From Clostridia bacterium (lineage in GTDB: Bacteria; Bacillota_A; Clostridia; Christensenellales; Aristaeellaceae): DNA of 59,680 nucleotides. Location of the stretch: NCBI GenBank assembly GCA_017938645.1, contig JAGBBE010000181.1, positions 1 through 59,680 on the forward strand, read 5' to 3'. How positions within the stretch are numbered: the first letter of the stretch is position 1; each line of letters opens with the position of its first letter. A program made the translations under genes and the position numbers. Shown here piece by piece: positions 52,460 to 59,680 of this stretch. The notes under the pieces were generated by a model, which had not been told where the DNA came from, searched no databases, and saw only the letters and a list, made by a program, of their open reading frames with translations.

Positions 52460-53376
52460 ACGACCACCTGCTCAAGCCCGACTGCGGCGACGGTATGCCT
52501 GAAATCCGCAATGATCTTGTCGATGTCGTCGGGAGGAAACTCCACCATGGGTGTATCCAGCTCGCCGCTCATCTCAATCTTCGCAACGATCGCACCCAGC
52601 GAACCCAGTCCGGCCATGTCTCCGGGCTTTCGCTTGCAGGCCGCGAAGTTAGCCGATTTCGACAGGTTATCGAAGATTGCCTGTGCTTCCTTCCATTCGT
52701 TAACCGTTGCTTGCCCATATCGCATTTTACTGTACTTGATATCCGCATCCAAAGATGCTTTTGCTGCTTTACGGGCATAGTCCATGATATTCTGGTTATC
52801 AAGAACAAAGCCTTCTTCAAGGCGCGCATAGTAATCATCCAGATAATCTATCTCTCGTTGGGTATACATGCCATTCCATTCGCGGCTGTAAATCAATTCG
52901 CCATCATCAAGGAAAGTGCCTGAATCGTGCTGAACTGCTGCGCCCGCTGCGGATTCTGGATTGAATTCCCGATACGTCCCCTCAGTGTCAATATTGGCTG
53001 AATACTGGTATACCCCAGCTAGATTCATAATACTGAAAAAATACCTGCCCGTCATTCGGTTTTCCATTTCTTGTCGTTGAGTATCGCCGCGAGCCGACAA
53101 GTATTCAGCGTCGTTGGCCAGAGCGTACATTGCCTTTTTAGATGCCATTTCCCAAAAGGAATCTGACCATTTGCGATTGTTGTACCAGCAGTATTCCCGC
53201 GCTCCATCTCTACTCGCACAGCATTTTCCAGCACATTCCTTACACCACGCATCATGAAAAGACTGGACTGCCCATTCCTTGTGCGAGTAAAACTTATCAA
53301 GAGAAAGAATCTTTCCACATTTGACGCACATCTTGGAGGAAAGTTTTCTCCCCTTCATCTTGGTCGATCCGCTCAT
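52456..53376 (-). CDS. Zinc-finger phage protein, candidate small terminase partner
   Basis: I choose ATG 53376 (after GGCGGAG) over a GTG at 53385. The 306-residue protein starts with CVKCGKILSLDKFYSHKE, followed by CKECAGKCC, an N-terminal Cys4-type finger common in phage packaging or HNH-like proteins. A helical middle (REIDYLDDYYARLEEGFVL) follows. There is no TAG. It ends in an ATGA overlap with the terminase large gene, which suggests a packaging role; not proven. Confidence 0.6.
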   Translation of the reverse strand: MSGSTKMKGRKLSSKMCVKCGKILSLDKFYSHKEWAVQSFHDAWCKECAGKCCASRDGAREYCWYNNRKWSDSFWEMASKKAMYALANDAEYLSARGDTQRQEMENRMTGRYFFSIMNLAGVYQYSANIDTEGTYREFNPESAAGAAVQHDSGTFLDDGELIYSREWNGMYTQREIDYLDDYYARLEEGFVLDNQNIMDYARKAAKASLDADIKYSKMRYGQATVNEWKEAQAIFDNLSKSANFAACKRKPGDMAGLGSLGAIVAKIEMSGELDTPMVEFPPDDIDKIIADFRHTVAAVGLEQVVV

Positions 53377-53393
53377 TATGTCCACTCCGCCTC

Positions 53394-54545
53394 TTACAGG
53401 GAAATAGGATAGATACAGCGACGACCATAGCCGGATTCAAGAATCATTCCCAATGCACCAGGTTTACCTCCATAACCCAAACGCTGTGCGTATTCGTCCA
53501 TACCGCAGATACTCGGAACGCGTATGATCACGGAATTACCCTGATCCGTATAGCCTGACACACATTCCTGTTCGCGATGCTTATGACCACAAATCAAGTA
53601 ATCAATAGCCTCTCCATATAGCAGCATCGTCTGTTTTGCAGCGTTCTGCAAAGACCGAACATCCGTTCCGTGTGTCAGAAGTATGCTATATCCCTGTATG
53701 CTCAGATGTTTCTGCTGCTCGGTGACGTTATCCACAATAACATTTGCATTATCCTTCAGACGTTCGTTCAGAAACCAGAATATCACTTTCTCAAGATTCT
53801 CGCCAGGGAAGTCTCCTCGCTTACTGTTCAAGCTGCGGGTTTCCGTATGGTTTCCATCCACGCCGCAAACAGATACTGCGGCATATCTGGAAAGCTCATT
53901 GATCCACTGCGCCATATATTCCGAAAACCGCATGCAGCTTTCAACCACGCCCCAACGAAGCTTCATGAGCTGGCTGGCACGCAGCATACCATCCAGACTA
54001 TCGCCACAGATCAGCAGCTGCACATCACTGATCTTCTCTTTCTCCAGAATGTCACGCACCTGCACCAGCAATTCTCCCATGCGGGCATAGAAGATCTCCG
54101 GGCTATAGCTGTTCAGGATCTCGTTACGAAGTCCTCTTACCGTCCATTCGGCGCCAAAGTGGCAGTCTGCAATGCAAAGCACGAGAGTCCGCTTTCCAAC
54201 CCCTCTTCCTAAGGTGGGCTTTACAATTTTCATAGGCTGCATCTCGCGTACCGCACGGACTACAGAATCCCTCAGCGCCTCACTGCGGGATTTCGCCCGA
54301 TAGGTTTCATTGATCTCATTTCTAAGATCGCGCAGCTGTTGGACATTGTCCAGCTCACTCGTTTCTTCAGGATACTAAGCAAGCATACCCATATCGGCCG
54401 CAAGTTTAATCCCTGCACCCATTTTTCTCAGCTGATCCGGGTGAATTCCGCATTCGTACTGCTCAGCAATTTCAGACCAATCAAGGTCCGACATACCAGA
54501 AACTTTGCTGTACATTTCACGCACCTATTCGCGCTTATCGTTCAT
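53394..54545 (-). CDS. Calcineurin-like metallophosphoesterase (two in-frame TAGs)
   Basis: The start is ATG 54545 after GAGAGGTGATAAG. TAGs are codons 7 and 57; 383 residues to TAA. The N-terminal 100 residues are helical and may bind DNA (DWSEIAEQYECGIHPDQLRK). The catalytic part has all motifs: IADCHFG (about 125-131), GDSLDG, GNHTE, LLTHGTD and GHKHREQE. Such phage enzymes act on nucleic acids or nucleotides; substrate unknown. It is upstream of the packaging genes. Confidence 0.85.
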
Positions 54546-54549
54546 CTTA

Positions 54550-55278
54550 TCACCTCTCTACAATCGACACCATGTCATCGGCGATCAAATACCCATCCTG
54601 ATCTGCAAAATGCCGGTCCCCGTTAGGTACGACAATAACGATGACCCGATCCATATCGTACTGATCTCCATATCTTGTTTTCTTCGGTGCATACTTTCCC
54701 ATTTTTTCATTCAGACGGTAGTACCTATCCTCAAATACAAATACCCCGTCAACATCCACGCTGCAGCCATGCAAGCTACATCCCTGAAACATCCTTTGAA
54801 TACCGTTCAAGCGATCAAAGCGGGTGGTACCCCTATGTTTGCTCTCATTCCAGCGATAACTTCCCAAACGCCCATCCAACCGTTCTATCAGCTGGCGATA
54901 CATTTGTTTGTCTTCTCTGGACAGAGCTTCAAGGCATACCGTCCCGCTTTCCGCCATCGCCGCGAGCCCCGCAGGACAATCAGAAAAACCGATTTCTCTG
55001 CTACCTGCAACCATTTCTTTGTAGCTCGTCAGAGTATTCCTCTCGTCCAGAGGAACGTCGCGCAGGAGGAGTGTACCACAACGGTCTAGTAACCGCTTGA
55101 CTCTGATTTCAGGCGACAGCATGTTTCCAGAATTATCATTCAACCAATTTTTTAGACAATAACCCGTCCACGGTTTCAGAATCATTTGATCAATAAGATC
55201 TGCCTTGTTCTGCTCTTCATTATACAGGAGCGTAAACTTCACTCCGTTTGGCTAGGTAATTCCATATCTCGACGCCAT
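54550..55278 (-). CDS. Unknown phage protein (one in-frame TAG)
   Basis: The start is ATG 55278 after GAGGAGTAGGGCG. TAG at codon 9 follows ASRYGIT and precedes PNGVKFTLLY; 242 residues to TGA. Several cysteines (GCSLHGCSVDVDG) and a basic middle are visible. The stop lies four bases before the metallophosphoesterase start. No family recognised. Confidence 0.6.
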
Positions 55279-55343
55279 CGCCCTACTCCTCCCTCTTTTT
55301 TACTTCAACGCTCAGGCAAACTTTCGCGCATCCGCATAGGGAT

Positions 55344-55366
55344 GGGACAATCAAAGAAACTGTCCC
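55344..55366. other. Small hairpin between prophage genes
   Basis: GGGACA (55344-55349) pairs with TGTCCC (55361-55366) across 11 bases in the 117-base gap between two regulators. No U-tract follows on the minus strand, so a processing or attenuation role is only possible. Confidence 0.3.
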
Positions 55367-55395
55367 TTCCCCCATATTCATTACTTTCAGATTCG

Positions 55396-55905
55396 TCAAA
55401 GAATTCGCGCGTTTTCATCTATAATCTGCGCAATTGGATCAGGAATACACTCACAATGAGTCTCTTTCCCCTATTTTATACTTTCACGATTCTCCCTTTT
55501 TTCGCGCATTTTATTCCCTACACTTTTTTCAGCGTATGCTTTCATCCACTGCCTGTCATTTTGCCGGACAATACGCGAAACCATATTTCTAAATTTCCGC
55601 TCTATTCCTGCAAAATCGCAATCGTCCAGCTCTGCAATATCGCGCAATGAAAAGCCATCCATCTACCTCTTGAGCTAATTCATCTGCTCAAAGGTAAAGG
55701 CGCAAGCTCCAATGAGCCTGTCAAGGTCAATGTACGCACAGAGAATGGCTTCGCCAACGCTCAATCCTCCACCAGACTCTAGGCCGCTTCCATCGATCAT
55801 ACGCGCTTGATAAGCTGAATCCTATTTACTTCGCTCCTTAATCTACTTCGCTACCACACGTTCCTCGCTCTAAGGGAGATATACCCATTCTGATTCATTT
55901 CTCAT
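55396..55905 (-). CDS. HTH-type phage regulator, most TAG-rich gene (six in-frame TAGs)
   Basis: The start is ATG 55905 after GAGAGGAGTGTTGAT. TAGs at codons 12, 21, 28, 77, 81 and 145 share one frame of 169 residues that ends in TGA. Between them the sequence is coherent: SAYQARMIDGSGLESGGGLS, then VGEAILCAYIDLDRLIGACA, then LKR-x-MDGFSLRDIAELDD, which reads like a helix-turn-helix. It is probably a late-gene activator or small terminase-like protein. With six TAGs in 170 codons, its synthesis would be the most sensitive to suppressor level. Confidence 0.65.
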
Positions 55906-55906
55906 A

Positions 55907-57667
55907 TCAACACTCCTCTCCATTTTCCATTGACAAGATCCATTCACATATAGCACAGGCTTGAGCATGCTTTGAGTTTCTGGCTAGCTTCTTCACATCC
56001 TCTGCAGGTATAAAATTCTTGCAGACAATCTGGTGGGAAGGCTGACCGTTTTTCATCTGGCATCGTTGCGTCCTGACATGCCACAGCTCCTTCTGCTTGC
56101 ACAGACTTCCGATTCCACTGGGATTGGCGAACCCCATGATCTTTGCACAATCGCACGCTGGATACAATATGCGGCCATCAATTTTATATGCAGTAATGTC
56201 CCCATATACCGCATTGTGCAGTGTATGCGCAGTACCCACCATGTCTATGCGTCGGCCACTTTCAATCGCAGAATGCTCCCCCTTCGCCGATTTCAGGTAT
56301 TCTATGTATTCATCCCACTCTTCCATGGATAGCAATTCTTGCAATGAGTGTTGTGGAACCTACTCATGCAGCACCCGATAAAAACACCTGGCAAAATCGC
56401 CCATCAGCTCACGCATCGTAACTCTGGTCTGTGGTTCATCTCTTTCAGAATCCACGCACGGCACAGAATAGCTTCTGCTATCGGCATTGAATCCACCTTC
56501 CGGTAGCTACATACGTTTCCCTTTTTCGGCACAGATCGCATTGTTGTCCACCAGTTTCTTTATCAGCTTGCATGCCGTGTTCTGGCTCACGCCTATAACC
56601 TTTCCCGCATCCTTAGCAGAAATCTTTCTCCGCCCCATCTTGCTGCGCACCATAAGTAAAAAGAGCATACGCCGTCTGTTCTTTGCTGTTTCCCGAAGAA
56701 CAACTTCGATGTGCGCGCTATTTATGGTCACAGATTCGGAATTATTTTGGCCGCGAACTAAGAAACTATCTGAATATGCCCACTTAATCAAATCCTCCAT
56801 GTCCCTTGCAACATCTTCTGGCATTGAACGGACGAAAGAGTGATTCTGCTGTTCATACCATTGACGCAGAATTTGCTGACATTCCTGTTTGCTACTGCCC
56901 TGTTGCCTCTGGAACACGACGATATTCCGCATCATGTTGTGCCGTGTACCTTCTTCCCGCAGTTCTGTTCCGAGATTGCGCGTAGCAGGTGAGGATCTGC
57001 ATGCATCTGAGATACCGCGATTTCTCTTTCCTCCTCCATTTCTGCGAAGCATCTGCTGCGGAATCAGTTTATTCGCAACTACCGCGTCCATCTGCTTTAT
57101 CTGCAAAATAAAACCATTGCTTTCTATCTTCTGAAAGGTTCGATTATCAACATACCAGCAGACATTCCCTGTTTTGGCATGTATGGATAGCGGAAGTTTT
57201 ATCGCCGAGGTATTCGTGGGCCGGAATTCAACTTTATGCGGATCAAGTTTGTGAGCTGCGACAACATGTTCATAGAGCATTCTCAAGCGGTCAGTGCGGA
57301 TGATTGCATTGAAATACATTTCAACATGATATCCTTTTCCTCCGCTGTAAGAGGTATATATCATATCTTCCTGGAACCCAAGCCGAACCAGTTCATCAAT
57401 AATACTTCTCACCGTTTCATGATTTCCGTCATCCACATCAAAACAGATAAATTTACTCCCAACTTCACCCGCAAATATTCCGACAGCATATCTGTGCTCC
57501 AAATGATTTCTGAGTACGCTATCTGACAATTTGCAATATCCTTCTCCCTTCTTTTTAGGCGTTATGATTCTTCCATTTGGCAGACACAGTATGTATTTCT
57601 GCCGATATGTCACATACAGCTCTATCAACCGCTGAAGAATACAATCCGTGCTTCGCTCTTTCTCCAT
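55907..57667 (-). CDS. AEP-type primase, with TAG read-through into a Bro-N-like domain
   Basis: The start used is ATG 57667. Residues about 70-200 resemble an archaeo-eukaryotic primase: CFDVDDG (75-81, DxD), YTSYSGGKGYHVEMYF, and a histidine in LSIHAKTG. A winged HTH is near 340-386. TAG at codon 387 (56507-56509) would end a 386-residue primase; TAG at 436 follows. The same frame continues to TGA at 55907, adding a segment (YPACDCAKIMGFANPSGIGS) resembling phage antirepressor Bro-N domains. No good ribosome binding site precedes the second part. An upstream in-frame ATG at 57820 with another TAG (57743-57745) could extend the N-terminus. Confidence 0.7.
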
Positions 57668-57844
57668 ACCTTGTTTCTCTCCACTCCTTAGGGGTTTGAT
57701 ATAAATACTAATAAAGGGTATGCTTCTGGGATCCTCTGATCTCTACAATTCACATTCTGTAGCTTTACGCATTTTCAAGACAGCTACTTGTGCCCTCACA
57801 TCTTTGAGGCATGCGAGCATTCAATTTGTGTTTCCTCCTCTCAA

Positions 57845-57850
57845 ATTATA
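57845..57850 (-). promoter_or_regulatory. Candidate -10 box upstream of the prophage leftward operon
   Basis: A perfect TATAAT on the minus strand lies about 180 bases before the primase start. It is followed 10 bases later by AGGAGG. No good -35 hexamer is seen at 17 bases (TAATCA), so activator control is likely. Just after the AGGAGG, a TTG-started frame of 19 codons ends in TAA; it could be a leader peptide. Confidence 0.35.
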
Positions 57851-58626
57851 GGGGGTACATCATCCAATGATTATTTCAGCTTCTAATGATATATTTATAG
57901 CCGCGCTTATGACGATAATCGGCATAAGCATCAGAAATACTTCCCAAACGCGAGATGAATGAGAGCAACAGTGAGATAATACGATCTTCACTATATCTAT
58001 CACGATGATTATCCGATGTTTTCTTCACGTAGCGGAATAATCGTTGTGTTTTTTCTTCCTATATATGATGCATTTCTTCTGATGCCTGCTGTCATGGTTC
58101 TCTTCTCTCATTTACATAAGCAGGCACTGTTAGCTTTGTTCAGTTCAGTTCTCCTTCGTTCCAATCTACTCAGCTCGAACCTGCGATGCTTTTCTTCATT
58201 ATATATAGCGGCAGAAATCAGGATGTCGTGTTATAGGCATAGGGTTGTTCCGGTGTTATGTTGCTTTTCGGACGTAAATAGCCACATAACATGGGTTTAT
58301 GTTGCCGATTTTCGTATCCCCTGCCCGCCATCCGGCTGGGTACTCCCTCCCCCGCCGTCCTCCCGTCCTTCGTTCATCGCTCCACGCATAAAGGCGCAAA
58401 CGCATGGCACACATTTTCCCACCCTCCATGCTGCGAAATTCTTCCGCCGTCCTCCCGTTTTCTGCCATTCCTGCCCATGCACCACCCAGCCCACCACAAG
58501 CCCGATTTTCTCAACAAACGCGCCTGCGCGCGTATGTACACGCGCTTAATAGGCCGAAGCACCCACTTGCAAAACTTGTCAACTCGGAATGTTGCACAAT
58601 TTTTCCAAGGCGTGTTTTGTCGAACT
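57851..58626. other. Gene-poor stretch between the primase and the structured RNA
   Basis: The first part (to about 58,270) is AT-rich. It then changes abruptly to GC-rich, C-heavy sequence. I see no reading frame with a convincing start, ribosome binding site and protein-like composition. Early phage regulation or a boundary may lie here. Confidence 0.4.
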
Positions 58627-58656
58627 TTGACAATCCAACCGACCGCCCGAAAAAAT
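58627..58656 (+). promoter_or_regulatory. Candidate promoter for the structured RNA
   Basis: A consensus -35 TTGACA (58627-58632) is followed after 18 bases by AAAAAT (58651-58656), four of six matches to TATAAT. Transcription would start near 58,663 and run through the structured region. A second possible -10, TATACT, lies at 58,733-58,738 without a -35. Confidence 0.35.
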
Positions 58657-58739
58657 CGCATTTCCTAAGAGCGCGAAAAAACGCACATGCGCGCCCTGCC
58701 GGAGATGGACAGCGGCGAAAAAATGCAGGGTGTATACTG

Positions 58740-59380
58740 GCCTTGCCGAAAGGCGGCGGGCAAAACCGCCCCGGACGGCACGACACACCGAAGCACCACG
58801 ACGACGAAACGGAGGGATGCCCGATTCAAGCGGCTACGGCTGATGTAGCACCTGCCCACATGGTCAAATGTGCGGGGTAACGCCGACCAACGGCGGCGCG
58901 TCAAGTGCAAGGCTTGACGGGTGGCGACCTTATAGCCTGCGCCTAATCCCATGGGCGGCGATAGGCGGGAGGACCGCAGTAAAGGCCAGCATTGTGGGCA
59001 TGGAGGAAAAATTGCATAGGTGTACAGTGAACGCACGGCACGACGTACAGGAATGTCCCACGGTGGGCATAGTTTGCACAATGCCCCCGCAATAGGTTTG
59101 CCGCACGAAACAGGCGTCACCATCTGTCTAGATGGTCTGTAAGTTGCGGCAGTATAACCGACGGCGGGAACATGTGCGGATTGTGTCAATGCGACGCCGT
59201 TTATGGCCTGTGATTGGTGACGGAATCAGCCCTTCTCTGTCTGGATTAGGGAATCAGTCTCTGTGTCAAGCTGTACACTGGGGGTCTGCCCATGTGAACG
59301 GGAAGCATGGGCTACCTGTCCCCCGGTATAAGTCCGTGGGCTGACGATTGGCATGAGCCGAAACAGGAACCCCGTCAGAA
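58740..59380 (+). ncRNA. Candidate large structured RNA, about 640 nt
   Basis: No gene fits here, but perfect helices are dense. GCC/GGC capped by GAAA (58745-58754). GCTAC/GTAGC (58833-58849). CACAT/ATGTG (58857-58872). CGCCG/CGGCG (58881-58895). CGTCAAG/CTTGACG (58899-58919). CGCCTA/TAGGCG (58940-58967). Long-range GCATTGTG/CACAATGC (58989-58996 with 59077-59084). TGCCGCA/TGCGGCA (59099-59105 with 59145-59151) enclosing ACCATCT/AGATGGT (59119-59136). GGGGG/CCCCC (59280-59324) enclosing GCCCATG/CATGGGC. CTGACG/CGTCAG (59341-59378) with inner GGC/GGC-complement. Size and phage setting recall ROOL or GOLLD RNAs; I cannot match a consensus. Strand is inferred from the downstream gene. Confidence 0.6.
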
Positions 59381-59411
59381 TACATTTGCCGAATTTGAAG
59401 GAGGAAGAACC

Positions 59412-59680
59412 ATGTCTAAGACCAACACCGCCACCGCTACTCCCGTTGCCACCGCTACCGTCCCCGCCACCAATCTGCCCAAGAACCAGAAGGAGGAAAA
59501 GACCATGAAGAACACCACTGCCGCCGCCAAGACCACCAAGACCGCCCCCGCTACCACTGCGCCCATGTCCGCTCAGGAGTTCAAGCAGAAGTCCTACGAC
59601 GCTTACCTGTCCTACGTGGCTTTCATCGAGGGCAAGAAGTCCATCGCCGAAACCCTGTCCGACCTGTCCCCGCTCATGAC
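59412..59680 (+). CDS. Partial CDS with Thr/Ala-rich N-terminus, runs off the window
   Basis: The start is ATG 59412 after GAAGGAGGAAGAACC. The first 50 residues are almost only Thr, Ala, Pro, Lys and Asn. A folded-looking helical part then begins (SAQEFKQKSYDAYLSYVAFI). A second in-frame ATG at 59505 has its own AGAAGGAGGAAAAGACC, so two products are possible. No TAG in the visible part. The 3' end is missing. It lies 32 bases after the structured RNA and could be made from the same transcript. Confidence 0.7.
   Translation, partial: MSKTNTATATPVATATVPATNLPKNQKEEKTMKNTTAAAKTTKTAPATTAPMSAQEFKQKSYDAYLSYVAFIEGKKSIAETLSDLSPLM

Noticed and set aside
21217..57667. Prophage as a heavily decayed pseudogene cluster
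   Set aside because: Decay would give a mix of TAA, TGA, TAG and frameshifts. Only TAG interrupts, frames stay in phase, ribosome binding sites and ATGA overlaps are intact, and catalytic motifs are preserved.
21217..57667. TAG as pyrrolysine
   Set aside because: Pyrrolysine is confined to a few methylamine enzymes. Here TAG occurs in many unrelated structural proteins, often at hydrophobic positions, and no pylT or pylS-like gene is seen.
21217..57667. Diversity-generating retroelement at the tail fibre genes
   Set aside because: No reverse transcriptase or duplicated template/variable repeat was found in the window.
58404..58880. Open plus-strand frame of 158 codons as a gene
   Set aside because: Pro/Arg/Ala/His-rich composition, no ribosome binding site, and overlap with dense RNA helices make it a chance frame in GC-rich sequence.
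58740..59380. Omega-RNA of an IscB/IsrB or TnpB element
   Set aside because: The following gene lacks the PLMP, RuvC or HNH motifs of those nucleases, and no IS200/IS605 ends were recognised.

Overview
The window looks like a chromosome segment of a Gram-positive gut-type bacterium (Bacillota, probably Clostridia). The grounds are strong AGGAGG ribosome binding sites, frequent TTG/GTG starts, an ECF sigma/anti-sigma pair and a MoxR-DUF58-vWA operon. No marker gene fixes the genus.

Positions 1 to about 18,700 are host-like. They hold a tRNA-Lys 3' fragment (probable integration scar), an unrecognised gene, a ParE/Phd toxin-antitoxin pair, a YgjV-type membrane protein, a sigma-like protein, an ECF sigma factor with its membrane anti-sigma, and a tight plus-strand operon (4,649-16,753). 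That operon encodes an exported membrane protein, an ABC transporter, a Gln/Gly-rich membrane protein, a MoxR ATPase, a DUF58 protein and two vWA membrane proteins. Three small membrane or exported proteins and a terminator follow. Positions 18,900-21,110 hold two small HTH-like genes around a frameshifted gene; whether these are phage or host is unclear.

Positions 21,170-57,670 are a large siphovirus-like prophage transcribed leftward: primase, regulators, metallophosphoesterase, terminase, portal, protease/scaffold, capsid, connectors, tail tube, lysis genes, tail chaperones with a -1 frameshift, an 8.1-kb tape-measure gene, Dit, Tal and receptor-binding proteins. Read with the standard code, most of these genes are broken. 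Every break examined is a TAG, and the reading frame continues in phase into recognisable protein. I counted 50 in-frame TAGs in 25 reading frames, while all prophage genes end in TAA or TGA. TAG must therefore be decoded as an amino acid. The TAGs are concentrated in the first 45 codons of genes, which would gate translation of lytic proteins on a suppressor tRNA. Inserted cargo (a toxin-antitoxin pair, an Xre regulator with a SLOG-family gene) and a few structural genes contain none. Several TAG positions appear to fall where relatives have leucine, which would make this different from the usual TAG-to-Gln phages.

Positions 57,670-59,411 carry no convincing gene. The GC-rich part (about 58,740-59,380) contains at least a dozen perfect helices, including a long-range one and a GNRA-capped hairpin, and looks like a large structured RNA. 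It lies just before a partial plus-strand gene that runs off the window.
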